Source: Paenibacillus brasilensis (GTDB lineage Bacteria; Bacillota; Bacilli; Paenibacillales; Paenibacillaceae). From it: a stretch of DNA of 64,000 bases. Below the pieces are notes generated by a model that was not told the DNA's origin, did no database searches, and was given only the letters and a program-made list of their open reading frames with translations. The stretch covers positions 1,642,001 through 1,706,000 of the forward strand of contig NZ_CP045298.1 of assembly GCF_009363115.1 (NCBI RefSeq). Direction: 5' to 3'. Below are positions 38,501-46,587 of the stretch, piece by piece. The position numbers and the translations under genes were made by a program. Each line of letters opens with the position of its first letter. Within the stretch, counting starts at the first letter, position 1.

Positions 38501-41500
38501 AGCATCCATTACCAATAAAGCCACCGTCAGCTTCACTTCAGGAGCCTTTAATGGATTTTCTGTGTCCAGTCCCGTTACCATTCCTGTATATCAACCGATC
38601 GTTACCGTAGCTAAAAGCGCAGGAACGGGAAGAGCTACGGTTGGAGATACAGTCACCTATACGTTTACGGTTACTAACGCTGGAAACATTGGGGCAGATA
38701 CCATCCTTAGCGATCCAATTCCAACCGGGGCTGCCTTTATTCCCAACAGTGTAGTGATCAATGGTACTGCCGCGCCTGGTTCAGACCCAACCGCCGGGAT
38801 TCCATTAGGTATCATAGGTGCTGCTACGACCGTCGCTCTCACCTTCCAGATCCTTATTACCTCATTGCCCGCATCAGGTACACTGGTTAATCAGGCGACT
38901 ACCGCTTTCAGCTACCAACCGCCGGATGGCCGCGTGCTGACGGGAAGCGCAGTCTCTCCAACTGTCATCGTCCTCGTCTCTTCGCCGGAAGTCGACGTTA
39001 CCAAAACAGCCTCCGCTACCGATGCCGTCGTCGGAGATACCATAACGTATACCGTGATTGCTACCAATAACGGAATCAGCCAAGTGGTTAATGCCGTCGT
39101 ATCTGATCCGCTACCACCTGGTACCAGCTTTGTTCCCGGCAGTGTAACAGTGAATGGAGCATCCGTGCCTGCTGCATCACCCGTATCTGGTATTCCTGTC
39201 GGCACCATTGCCGTGGGCGGCTCGGCAGCCGTTACATTTCAGTTGTCTGTCGTCAGTCTGCCTCAACCGCCGCAAATTACTAATCAGGCGACCGTTAGCT
39301 TCACTTCAGGCGCGTTGACCTCGTCCTCGCATTCTGATCCGGTCACTCTGCCGGTATATCAGCCGATCATCAGCCTGACCAAGACCGCCAATACTGTCAA
39401 CACGCAAATTGGTTCAACCCTGCTCTACACACTGACGTTAACCAACACCGGCAATATCGCCGTTATACCTGTGCTGTCGGATAATATCCCTGCGGGCTCT
39501 GAACTGCTGCCTAACAGCGTCGTTGTTAACGGCATCCTTGTGCCGGGAGCTTCGCCAATTACGGGTATTACACTCGGCTCACTTGCGCCTTCAGGCAGTA
39601 TCGTGGTGAGTTTCCAAACGGTCGTCTCGTCTCTGCCAACCCCGCCTGTACTGACCGATCTTGGGCAAGCGAGCTTTACCTACTCACCGCCTGACGGTAG
39701 AGTTCTCAGTGGTTCTGTCACATCCAATACAGTCAATGTCAGCGTATCCGCACCTAATATCCAGGTTACGAAAACATCCAGCTTGTCAGCCGCTGTAGTA
39801 GGCGATACGATCAGATACACACTGAGCATCACAAATAGTGGTGTAGATTCAGTCACAGATACCGTTGTAACCGATACGATTCCAGCCGGAACCTCCTTTG
39901 TTCCAGGTAGTGTTATCATCGACGGCGTAGCCTTCCCTAACGCCTCTCCGGTCGCTGGAATTGCCATTGGAAACGTTGCGTCTGGAAATACCTTCATTGT
40001 TAGTTTCCAGACAACTGTGCAAACTTTGCCGCAGCCTCCACTGCTCACAGACATCGCAGCCGTTTCATTTACCAGCGGAACATTCACCGGTACTGCCTTT
40101 TCCGATCCGCTTATCGTGCCTGTATTCCAGCCGCTTATGGCACTTACCAAAACTTCTAGCACCCTTAACGCCTCTGTCGGTGATACACTGACCTACACGA
40201 TCACAGCCGTGAATAGCGGTAATATTGCGGCAGCACTTACCATCAGCGATACCATCCCGGCTGGATCATCTTTCCTTGCCAACAGTGTCAGCATTGCCGG
40301 CAGTCCGCAGCCTGGGTTGTCCATCGAAACAGGCGTTCCGGTCGGATCTGTAATGCCAGGCGGAACGGTATCCGTAACTTTCCAAACGATTATTAATTCG
40401 CTGCCTAATCCACAGGTATTGACTGATCAGGCATCTGGATCATTCACGTTTCAACCCCCGGATGGAAGAACCATATCTGGATCAGCGGTATCCAATTCAC
40501 TCAGCATCTCTGTATCCTCACCTAACGTCAGTATTGTAAAAGGGACGGCGGCTACCGACGCCATTGTCGGTGATATCATCACCTATACACTGGCTGTCTC
40601 CAACCACGGGATCAGTACAGCCAATAATATAGTGGTCTCGGACATGATTGCAGCAGGAAGCTCCTTTGTGAATGGCAGTGTTACTATAAACGGAACGGCC
40701 TCCCCTGATGGAAATCCTGGATTTGGTATCGCCATTGGCACACTCACTCCTGGGGCTGTTGCAACCGTCACATTCCAGGTCCGAGTGGACTCCCTACCGA
40801 CGCCACCGCAATTGTCCAATCAGGCCTCAGTCAGCTTTACCAGCGGCGTATTTACTGGCAGCTCAACATCCAATATCGTGACCATCCCAGTCTTCCAGCC
40901 GATCCTGACAGCAGTCAAAACAAGCAGTACCAACAATGCCACAATTGGAGACATCATCACTTACACGATCGTCGTATCCAACACCGGAAACATTGCAGCC
41001 TCCACCACTGTAACCGACAATATTCCAGACGGCTCTATATTCCTTCCCAACACGGTGTCGATTAACGGCATTGCTGCCCCAGGCGCAAGTCCAGTTACAG
41101 GTATTCCGACTCCAGCCATACCACCAGGACTATCGGCAACTGTTACCTTCCAGGTGCTGGTATCTTCCATTCCTGCAGCCGTACTGCTGATAGATCAGGC
41201 TGAAGTAGATTATCGCTTCAATGCACCAGATGGCCGAGAGGCAGGAGGCTTCCATTTATCCAACATCGTTGAAGTTGCCGTTTCACCCCTAGACATCACT
41301 TTAAGTAAAAGTATAAGCTCACCTTTTGCCACTTCTGGGGATACTCTGACGTATGAACTCGTGATCTGCAACGAGGATTCGGATACCGTACAAGACGCCC
41401 GCTTGCTGGACACCCTGCCAGAGGATATCGAGTTTGTTGCGGGTTCAGTTCAGATTAACGGAACAGCTATAACGGAAAGCGATCCTCGGAGCGGTATACC

Positions 41501-43637
41501 TTTGCCAACATTAGAAGCGAACACAAAGACCGTCATATCCTTTGAAGTCCGTATCGCAGCAACAGAGCAGCCGGGACCACGAACCAATCAGGCTCGCTTA
41601 TTGCTTACAAATGGAGAAGAAGCGAGTTCGATTCTGTCCAATACGGTAACGGTTGCCATACTCCAGCCTGTTCTGAAGCTGACGAAGATAGCCAACACAG
41701 AGATTGTACAGCCAGGCCAAAGCATCACCTACACCATAGTTGCTGAAAATACCGGAAACATCGGCGCCTTTGGCTTGTTGACGGATTCCCTGCCATCGAA
41801 GCTGTCTTTTGTCCCCGGATCTGTTACGGTGAATGGAGCTCCTGGGTACGGTGTTAGTCCAGAGCAAAGCATTACTCTAGGTACAATTGCACCAGGAGAA
41901 CAGACAACTGCCGTCTTCTCTGCTCTTGTCGTCCGTTCCTCCGAATCGGGTGCACTGGCAAATCAAGCTTCACTGGCTTACTCCTACCAACTGCCTGATG
42001 GGCGCAATATACATTTGGAAGCCGTTTCGCCTTCTGTCTCCGTTAAGGTGAACTCTGCTGCAGAAGATGCCTTAACAGCCGTGCTCAGCACGACAGTATC
42101 TGCTGTTGCTTTAGGTGATACAGTACCTTATCAGTTGGCCCTTGTTAACGACGGTGGGGCGGTCATTACCGATGTGGTTTTAGCGGATTATGTACCAGAC
42201 GGAGCCATCATGAACCCGGACAGCCTGAGAATTGACGGTTCTCCACCTGCCTCCAGCAAGCCGGGCGAACCCTTATTTATCGGCAGCCTGCAGCCGGGGC
42301 AGGCAGTGAATATATCTTACACCGTGAACGTGCAGTCCCTGCCTGTCGGCGGCCGTCTAAATAATAACGTGCAGCTTCGCTATGCTGACAGCGATGGTGC
42401 GAGCGAGATCGTCAGCAACACCGTGACCGTAGCCGTTTTCGATCCACAGCTTGCTGTCAGCATCTCCACGGAAAATACGGGAGCCATGGCCGGGGAAGCC
42501 CTTACCTATACGATACAGCTAAATAACTTCGGCAACACAACTACGGAAGTTACTATGCAAAATTTCATTCCGACCGGAACTCTGTTCATTCCTGGCAGCC
42601 TGCGGTTGAACGGTCAATCGCTGTCAGGAGCCAATCCATCTGTTGGGGTCAGCCTTGGGTCTGTAGAGCCAGGACAGCCGTTGACACTGAATTATCAAGT
42701 GAGCGTGTCGGAGACACCTCCATCCGGCTACATCGTAAATCAGGCTACCTTTGCCTACTCGTTTACGTTACCTGAAGGAAGAGTCGTATCGGGGGCACTG
42801 ACTACCAATACCGTTACTATTCCAGTCGTATACCCACTGCTCGAGTTAGTCAAAAAGGTGAATACCCCAGACGCCTCTGTAGGTGACACACTCACATTTA
42901 CTATACAGATAACGAACAAAGGCGGTATCACGGCACAGCATCCGTTATTCACCGATCTGTTGCCGCAGGGACTGGTATATGTACCTAACAGCTTGACGAT
43001 CCAAGAGAAAGCACAGTCAGTCGCTAACCTTGGTGCAGGTATCACCCTCCCGGATATTGTACCAAGCGAGACTCTCAATCTTACGCTACAGGCGCTAATC
43101 CGCGAGGCACCTGCAGATGGAACTTTCAGCAACCTGGCCACCATCGAATACACCTCACGTCGTAGTGGGGGAGAGGCCATCCAGGAAAGCGCCCAATCCA
43201 ACACCGTCGGCATGACCGTCATTGCTGCCGTCCCTAAGCTTACGCTTAGCTCCAGCGCTTTGCGTGTCGGGCAAGAGGACATCTTGTCCTTCACCGTCCA
43301 GGTGGAGAATACAGGAAACACTCCATTGGAAGAGCTACTGCTAACGGCTCCATTCGCAGCCGAGGATTTCCTTTTGTTACGAACCGTTTCCGTAAACTCT
43401 GTGCCGCTTCCGCATCCTAAGCTGCTCCAAGGTATTCCATTGGGGCGCCTTGATCCGAACCATCAAACTGTCATCGTCTTCTCCTTTGATATTGAAACCG
43501 CACTCCGTCCTTATCTGATCGCCCAGGCTATCCTGCGCTATCAATTCTGCTATCCCGACGGACGCTTAGAAAAACAATCCGCTTCCTCCAATACCATTTT
43601 TGTGGAGATGGCTGATTTCGACGGTTCTTTTGAGTAA
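32562..43637 (+). CDS. Giant 3691-residue protein of 26 DUF11-like repeats, probable surface or spore-surface fibre
   Basis: One uninterrupted 11-kb frame. Start ATG at 32562 (MAFIQRYVTNQTGAVTFIGN) with AGGAAG upstream. Residues 1-341 form a head with SNSTAFLVLPAGSTVLYAEL-like content and a Gly/Thr-rich beta fold. Residues 342-3691 are 26 repeats of about 126-131 residues, each with xxTKxA...VGDTxxYT near its start, IPAGSxFxPGSVxxNG in the middle and LxxQAxxSFxF near its end. From repeat 2 two subtypes alternate. There is no signal peptide, LPxTG, SLH module or membrane anchor. The protein has only about three Cys. Repeats 21-26 are more diverged. It resembles DUF11/TIGR01451 surface proteins of Bacillus and Paenibacillus. 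Lack of a secretion signal plus the SigE-like promoter suggests spore-surface assembly from the mother cell; this is inference. Confidence 0.9.
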   Translation: MAFIQRYVTNQTGAVTFIGNTLGLARSNSVEVPGTTTSIGAFITSNTASRFGTYPLGTTSAITSNSSTAFLVLPAGSTVLYAELIWGGSYANGSTNVLSSASNPVTFQTPALSTTVSPDSATSVNVTSLGIYVRTANVTNLVIQGGAGAYTVGNVTGTITVPDSTNTNHAGWTLAVVYNNPSLPFRNLSLRVGGEGVSSATGSVNVVVSGFATPVQGTLRGRALISAQEGDVDITGDRALFGPTTSSLTALSGPNNFSTNFFASQINGDDGTLVTTGTFGTTNAVNGTPGTQVTGGRQGWDITNVDISSTLLNSQTTGVLQLTTNGDIYTVNANAIQIDINAPLVTLTKTASSTGLVIGDTVTYTINISNTGLVSASDTVLTDIIPAGATFVSGSVIVAGTAQPTANPATGITVGSVAPASTVTVTFRATVTSLPANAQLSNQASASFSFQTVPGGPVISGNVPSNTASTPIYQPVIRIVKSANTTAATVGDTITYTFQISNTGSIAANLNFTESIPAGSTFIPGSVTIGGSSVPAANPATGFLVGTINTNATIPVTFQTLVNSVPASGNLADQATCTYTFTPPDGRVLNGNGTSNTLTIPVSSPNVTVTKASSLSAAAVGETVQFTVTATNNGIENVTNVVVTAPLPSGVAFVPGSVTVNGTAATTATPINGIPVGTLAPGASVTVVFRAAINALPSPAQINNRATVSFTSGAFTGSSLSNLVTIPVVLAAPTITKSASSNRASVGGTVTYSFLIANTGTAVLNTTLTETVPTGSTFIPGSVIVGGSSVPGANPNTGISVGTINPGAQITVSFRVTVDSLPPGGGLNDQGLLQYTYQLQDGRTLSGSLLSNIVSVSISLPSVSVTKSASFTSVSVGETLTYSVTAVNNGIDPITNTVITDPLPGGVSFVPGSVTLGGSPVSAADPRSGISVGTVGSGASVQVSYAVLVNAVPSVQPLQNTASVSFTSGTFTGTSQTNTVSVPVYQPRIRVGKSANTTAATIGNTILYTLLVTNSGNYNASVTLTDAIPAGSTFLENSVVINGVSQPGASPATGVFIGTVSPQSPITLTFQTAVASLPTPPQLTDQATAAISFTLPDGRVRTDSASSNVLSIPVSAPNVSISKTANRSTAIPGDSVLYTLTVLNNGTQTVNNVVVSDPIPSGSQFTVGSVTLNGSVVTSGDPSIGIPIGSIAAGGGATITFRVTVSSPLPSPPQLTNQARASFTSGSFSGVSVSNPVTVNVNAPVLAISKTADPIRATVGDIVTYSVAVTNSGNIAAAATLTDNIPTGSALVPNSVVVNGAPVPGASPATGLSIGSIAPRAVVQTTFQVVITSVPLPPQLTDQANISFSFQPPDGRIVNGNVSSNIVTIPVSSPNVQVTKSASATDAVPGDTLTYTITATNSGIETVTDVRVTDTIPAGSTFISGSVIVNGTTLPSASPLTGIPVGSIAAGALTTVTFSVSVNSLPQPPQLSDQASVSFTNGTLNFTSLSNTVVVPVFQPIISLVKTANTSQATVGDTVVYTLTAQNTGNLAANATFTDAIPAGSSFVPNSVTVNGLPVAGATPQAGVPVGSIAAGASVSLTFQVVINAVPVGLGLLNQGSATFTFQPPDGRTLNGSVQSNPVFIPVSNPNVAVTKTVNQTAVAFGDTITYTITAVNNDITPVTGTVFIDPIADGTTFVANSVQVNGVTIPGANIATGVAVGSIPAASSVTVTFQATVTSLPASGLSTDQATVSFNSGAFAGQSISNPVSLPVLQPILNVTNTISADRATVGNTLGFVITLTNTGNTPAQTVVLDLLSSSLSLNQNSVLVNGAPIPGADPLTGINIGSVAPGTTVTVTFSAVVISVPPGSILTNQANVNYTFRLPDGRTLTGSGSALPVSIPISSPNVTVTKASDVADAVVGDSVPYVITVFNNGLDPVTNVIVTDTIPFGTAFVPGSVTINGTPVASANPQNGIPVGTLGAGGGATIRFLLNVQSLPSPASITNKATVSFTSGAFNGFSVSSPVTIPVYQPIVTVAKSAGTGRATVGDTVTYTFTVTNAGNIGADTILSDPIPTGAAFIPNSVVINGTAAPGSDPTAGIPLGIIGAATTVALTFQILITSLPASGTLVNQATTAFSYQPPDGRVLTGSAVSPTVIVLVSSPEVDVTKTASATDAVVGDTITYTVIATNNGISQVVNAVVSDPLPPGTSFVPGSVTVNGASVPAASPVSGIPVGTIAVGGSAAVTFQLSVVSLPQPPQITNQATVSFTSGALTSSSHSDPVTLPVYQPIISLTKTANTVNTQIGSTLLYTLTLTNTGNIAVIPVLSDNIPAGSELLPNSVVVNGILVPGASPITGITLGSLAPSGSIVVSFQTVVSSLPTPPVLTDLGQASFTYSPPDGRVLSGSVTSNTVNVSVSAPNIQVTKTSSLSAAVVGDTIRYTLSITNSGVDSVTDTVVTDTIPAGTSFVPGSVIIDGVAFPNASPVAGIAIGNVASGNTFIVSFQTTVQTLPQPPLLTDIAAVSFTSGTFTGTAFSDPLIVPVFQPLMALTKTSSTLNASVGDTLTYTITAVNSGNIAAALTISDTIPAGSSFLANSVSIAGSPQPGLSIETGVPVGSVMPGGTVSVTFQTIINSLPNPQVLTDQASGSFTFQPPDGRTISGSAVSNSLSISVSSPNVSIVKGTAATDAIVGDIITYTLAVSNHGISTANNIVVSDMIAAGSSFVNGSVTINGTASPDGNPGFGIAIGTLTPGAVATVTFQVRVDSLPTPPQLSNQASVSFTSGVFTGSSTSNIVTIPVFQPILTAVKTSSTNNATIGDIITYTIVVSNTGNIAASTTVTDNIPDGSIFLPNTVSINGIAAPGASPVTGIPTPAIPPGLSATVTFQVLVSSIPAAVLLIDQAEVDYRFNAPDGREAGGFHLSNIVEVAVSPLDITLSKSISSPFATSGDTLTYELVICNEDSDTVQDARLLDTLPEDIEFVAGSVQINGTAITESDPRSGIPLPTLEANTKTVISFEVRIAATEQPGPRTNQARLLLTNGEEASSILSNTVTVAILQPVLKLTKIANTEIVQPGQSITYTIVAENTGNIGAFGLLTDSLPSKLSFVPGSVTVNGAPGYGVSPEQSITLGTIAPGEQTTAVFSALVVRSSESGALANQASLAYSYQLPDGRNIHLEAVSPSVSVKVNSAAEDALTAVLSTTVSAVALGDTVPYQLALVNDGGAVITDVVLADYVPDGAIMNPDSLRIDGSPPASSKPGEPLFIGSLQPGQAVNISYTVNVQSLPVGGRLNNNVQLRYADSDGASEIVSNTVTVAVFDPQLAVSISTENTGAMAGEALTYTIQLNNFGNTTTEVTMQNFIPTGTLFIPGSLRLNGQSLSGANPSVGVSLGSVEPGQPLTLNYQVSVSETPPSGYIVNQATFAYSFTLPEGRVVSGALTTNTVTIPVVYPLLELVKKVNTPDASVGDTLTFTIQITNKGGITAQHPLFTDLLPQGLVYVPNSLTIQEKAQSVANLGAGITLPDIVPSETLNLTLQALIREAPADGTFSNLATIEYTSRRSGGEAIQESAQSNTVGMTVIAAVPKLTLSSSALRVGQEDILSFTVQVENTGNTPLEELLLTAPFAAEDFLLLRTVSVNSVPLPHPKLLQGIPLGRLDPNHQTVIVFSFDIETALRPYLIAQAILRYQFCYPDGRLEKQSASSNTIFVEMADFDGSFE
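33585..43637 (+). repeat. 26 tandem about 385-bp coding repeats in an alternating two-type array
   Basis: Protein repeats start at residue 342 with APLVTLTKTASS and recur about every 126-131 residues. Even repeats end with an FxPPDGRxLxG phrase leading into IPVSSPNVxVTK; odd repeats end with SFTSGxFTGxSxSN leading into VPVYQPIIxLxK. The pair repeats as a super-unit of about 256 residues (about 770 bp). Synonymous drift between units is large, so they are not recent copies. Confidence 0.9.
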
Positions 43638-43656
43638 CTTGCTATTGCATAGAGTT

Positions 43657-43690
43657 GAGCTCCCTTACCCTTGTGTAAGGGACTCTTTTT
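43657..43690 (+). terminator. Terminator of the giant repeat gene
   Basis: GAG-CT-CCCTTAC pairs with GTAAGGG-A-CTC, followed by TTTTT, 20 bp past the stop. Confidence 0.85.
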
Positions 43691-43732
43691 ATGTCAGGAT
43701 ATTGAGAAAGTCCTTATGTATTTAGAAAACAT

Positions 43733-43760
43733 AAAAAAGCCCTGGAAAATATTCCAGGGC
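43733..43760 (-). terminator. Terminator of the cold-shock gene
   Basis: GCCCTGGAA / TTCCAGGGC, 9-bp perfect stem with loop AATA on plus; on the minus strand it is followed by TTTTTT. Confidence 0.85.
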
Positions 43761-43827
43761 AGTTGCTAGCGTGTTATCCATTGCTAACCATCTTACCAAT
43801 TATGTAGGTCGGCTATGCCGGGGATGA

Positions 43828-44025
43828 TTATAATTTGGTTACGTTAGCGGCTTGTGGTCCACGCGCGCCTTCGACAATGTCGAACTCCACGTCTTGTCCT
43901 TCTTCAAGTGTTTTGAAGCCTTCTGTTTGAATTGCGGAAAAATGTACAAATACGTCGCCGCCTTCAGCCGTTTCAATGAAACCATAACCTTTTTCTGCGT
44001 TAAACCATTTTACTTTACCTTGCAT
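43828..44025 (-). CDS. csp: Cold-shock domain protein, RNA/ssDNA chaperone
   Basis: 65-residue single OB-fold protein ([19 protein letters not shown]). RNP1 is KGYGFI and RNP2 is VFVHF, both intact. It binds single-stranded RNA and aids translation and antitermination in cold or growth change. Monocistronic, with its own SigA promoter (44080-44109) and terminator; a short leader of about 50 nt, not the long leader of some cold-induced csp genes. Which csp paralogue it is cannot be told. Confidence 0.96.
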   Translation of the reverse strand: MQGKVKWFNAEKGYGFIETAEGGDVFVHFSAIQTEGFKTLEEGQDVEFDIVEGARGPQAANVTKL

Positions 44026-44079
44026 GCACTAACATTCCCTTCGTCATCAAATGAAGTGAAGCTCTCGCCCACATTTCCG

Positions 44080-44109
44080 ACTATACCACCCAAACTTATC
44101 CATTGTCAA
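44080..44109 (-). promoter_or_regulatory. SigA promoter of the cold-shock gene
   Basis: On the minus strand TTGACA (44104-44109), 18-bp spacer, TATAGT (44080-44085). Perfect -35 and five-of-six -10. Confidence 0.75.
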
Positions 44110-44188
44110 TTGGAATTGATAATGTTTTCATACATTTTTTTACCACAAATTAGGGTTGAATATTAATTTAGTCAAGGCAGTAGATACA

Positions 44189-44215
44189 AAAATAAAGGAG
44201 CTTCTCAGCTCCTTT
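44189..44215 (-). terminator. Terminator of the flagellin glycosylation operon
   Basis: AAAGGAGCT / AGCTCCTTT, 9 bp with a 4-nt loop, followed on the minus strand by ATTTTTG. About 100 bp past the pseC stop. Confidence 0.85.
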
Positions 44216-44311
44216 ACCCTACACAAATTAATTTGAATCAAAAAATTAAAATAAATTTCTCCAGCGAATCAACTTAATCACGGAGGAACGACTTGCATCT
44301 CATACAAGGAG

Positions 44312-45523
44312 TCATTTTGTTACATTTTCTCCGGGGACCGATCTTGTATATCTAGTCCATACCTTACGAACCGCCTGGATTACATCCTGTACATCCTGAT
44401 CCATCATCTTAGGAAAGAGCGGGAGTGTTAATGCTGTCCTATAATAATCTTCAGCGTTCGGGCATAGCCCTTCCTCATATCCGAGGCGCTGGTAGTAAGG
44501 TTGTAGATAGACAGGAATATAATGCACATTTACACCGATGTTCTCTGACCGCAGGGCCTCAAAAATCGTTTTCCGGTCTGCATTAAAATGCTCCGGCTGC
44601 CAACGTATCACGTATAAGTGCCAGCTGGAGTAAGCCCCGGGAATCTGCTGAGGAAGGACAACCCCGGTCAACTTACTCAAAGCTTCATTGTACGCCCGAG
44701 CGATCGCGCGACGCTGCTCTACAAACGCATCCAACTTGTCTATCTGGGAATGACCCAATGCAGCCTGAATATCTGTCATACGGTAGTTATATCCCAGTTC
44801 CTGCATTTCGTAATACCAAGGGCCGTCGTTTTTTGTCAACTCCTGTGGATCGCGTGTCATACCGTGACTACGGAACAGTAACAACTTCCGATAAAATTCC
44901 TCAGAATTCGTCACAATGATGCCGCCCTCGCCTGTCGTAATATGCTTGACCGGATGGAAACTGAACATGGTCATGTCCGCCCATGAACCTACCTTACTTC
45001 CTTGATAATCCGCCCCCAAAGAATGAGCTGCATCCTCAATGAACACCAGCCCGCGATCCCGGCACAGCATAGATATCTTGTCGAGTTCAGCCGGCTGACC
45101 CGTAAAATCGACAGCAATGACCGCCCGAGTATGCTCGGTAATCCGCTCTGCAATCCGGTCCGCATCAATGTTGTAGGTATGCATATCAATGTCAGCAAAT
45201 ACCGGTGTTCCTCCTTGGTATAACACGCAGTTACTACTAGCTAGGAACGTAAGCGGTGTTGTGATGACCTCATCACCTTGTCCAATTCCTGCGGCAAAGC
45301 AGGCTCCGTGCAGTGCAGCAGTTCCGTTGGTGAACGCTACAGCATATTTTGCTCCTACATACTCAGCAACCTTACTCTCAAACTGCTGAATCGCAGGCCC
45401 CTGCGTAACAAACCCGCTACGGAGTACATCCACTACAGCTTGAATATCCTTATCGTCAATCCATTGCTGTCCATAGGGCAGCAGCGTATCACGAACAGGT
45501 CCAGATAATATATCATCGGACAT
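44312..45523 (-). CDS. pseC: PLP aminotransferase of pseudaminic acid synthesis, PseC type
   Basis: DegT/DnrJ/EryC1-family enzyme; in the pathway it puts an amino group on C4 of the keto sugar made by PseB. The start chosen is ATG at 45523 (MSDDILSGPVRDTLLPYG), with AGGGGGG upstream; 403 residues. The N-terminal phrase LPYGQQWIDDKDIQAVVDVL with SGFVTQGP is typical of PseC. The PLP lysine is in FSFHPVKHITTGEGG, with EDAAHSLGADY before it. Last gene of the cluster, 28 bp after the SDR gene, followed by a terminator. A LegC-type alternative is less likely given the N-terminal phrase. Confidence 0.85.
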   Translation of the reverse strand: MSDDILSGPVRDTLLPYGQQWIDDKDIQAVVDVLRSGFVTQGPAIQQFESKVAEYVGAKYAVAFTNGTAALHGACFAAGIGQGDEVITTPLTFLASSNCVLYQGGTPVFADIDMHTYNIDADRIAERITEHTRAVIAVDFTGQPAELDKISMLCRDRGLVFIEDAAHSLGADYQGSKVGSWADMTMFSFHPVKHITTGEGGIIVTNSEEFYRKLLLFRSHGMTRDPQELTKNDGPWYYEMQELGYNYRMTDIQAALGHSQIDKLDAFVEQRRAIARAYNEALSKLTGVVLPQQIPGAYSSWHLYVIRWQPEHFNADRKTIFEALRSENIGVNVHYIPVYLQPYYQRLGYEEGLCPNAEDYYRTALTLPLFPKMMDQDVQDVIQAVRKVWTRYTRSVPGENVTK

Positions 45524-45551
45524 CCTGTTACCCCCCTCTATTTGAAACAAA

Positions 45552-46499
45552 CTAGATCATGCCGCTCTCACGAATCCAGACCGTCGTACGCCGGATACCT
45601 TCTTCCAAACTAATACGAGGTTCCCAACCAAGTAACTCCTTCGCCTTCGTCGAGTTACACAACAGCTTTTGAATTTCACTTTGCGGATGGATATGCTCCA
45701 CGTGCTTGATACGCGACGGATCACCGCTAATCAGCAATGCCAAATCATTCACAGAAATGTCCTGTCCCAATCCCGCATTGACAATTTGGCCATTAACACG
45801 GTCGCTAAATCCAGCCTCCACCACGAAGCGAGCGCAATCCTCAACGTAAAGAAGATCACGGGTTTGTGTACCTTCTCCATAGATGTTAAGATCTTTACCT
45901 TCCAAGTGGTTTTTAATAAAAATCGCAACTACGCCGCCCTCACCGCCTGTCTTTTGAAAAGGACCGTACGTATTAAATGGACGAATAACCACTGTCGGTA
46001 AACCATATGCGAAATAATAGGACAGTACCATATTTTCAGCAGCTACCTTTGCTCCTGCATAAGGAGAAGCAGGTTTGGTAGGATGTAGCTCATTAATACC
46101 TTGATCGTCGCTACAGCGGTCATATACCATACACGTACTCATAAAAACGACCTTGGTCTGATGCTTCCGGCACTGCTCCAGGATTGCGAAGGTTCCTACC
46201 GTATCGTTATTAAAAGTAGTGCGTGGATCGTCAATAGAGTCCTGTACATTTATGGAAGCTCCCAAATGGTAGCAAACTTCAAACGAATGCTCTTCGAACA
46301 ATCGTTCCAGCAATGATTCATCCAAAATACTTCCTTTGATGAATTCCTTGAAGCCGTTATGTTCGACTAATTCCGACAAATTCTCTTCGCGTCCATTCGA
46401 CAAATCGTCGACAATCCAAAGCTGATGCCCATCCTCCAGCAGACGCTTGGCAACCCAACGCCCAATGAAACCAGCGCCACCAGTGAGTAAAATGTTCAT
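45552..46499 (-). CDS. Extended SDR, NAD-dependent nucleotide-sugar epimerase or dehydratase
   Basis: 315 residues with Rossmann motif LLTGGAGFIGRWVAKRL, catalytic YxxxK in SPYAGAKVAAENM with the upstream Ser in VVFMSTCMVYD, and RPFNTYGP. Start ATG at 46499 follows AAGGAG. It is a nucleotide-sugar 4-epimerase/4,6-dehydratase-like enzyme. It is extra to the core pseudaminic route, where PseB performs the dehydratase step, so it may make a second sugar or a branch of the nonulosonate. Substrate unknown. Lies between pseI and pseC on the same strand. Confidence 0.85.
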   Translation of the reverse strand: MNILLTGGAGFIGRWVAKRLLEDGHQLWIVDDLSNGREENLSELVEHNGFKEFIKGSILDESLLERLFEEHSFEVCYHLGASINVQDSIDDPRTTFNNDTVGTFAILEQCRKHQTKVVFMSTCMVYDRCSDDQGINELHPTKPASPYAGAKVAAENMVLSYYFAYGLPTVVIRPFNTYGPFQKTGGEGGVVAIFIKNHLEGKDLNIYGEGTQTRDLLYVEDCARFVVEAGFSDRVNGQIVNAGLGQDISVNDLALLISGDPSRIKHVEHIHPQSEIQKLLCNSTKAKELLGWEPRISLEEGIRRTTVWIRESGMI

Positions 46500-46587
46500 A
46501 AGTGCAACTCCTTAGTTCATTTTGTGGGGACTCTTCATTGTGTATAACTTGATCTTGCTTATCTCTATGACCTGTGACTCACAGGTA

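Noticed and set aside
32990..43321. Numerous 60-230 residue frames opposite the giant gene
   Set aside because: They are antisense shadows produced by the repeat codon pattern (Val/Thr/Pro-rich, repeated at the same register) and lack ribosome sites.
33585..43637. Repeat array considered as a CRISPR or non-coding satellite
   Set aside because: The repeats are coding, about 385 bp long, in one open frame with protein-level conservation; there are no short identical repeats with unique spacers.
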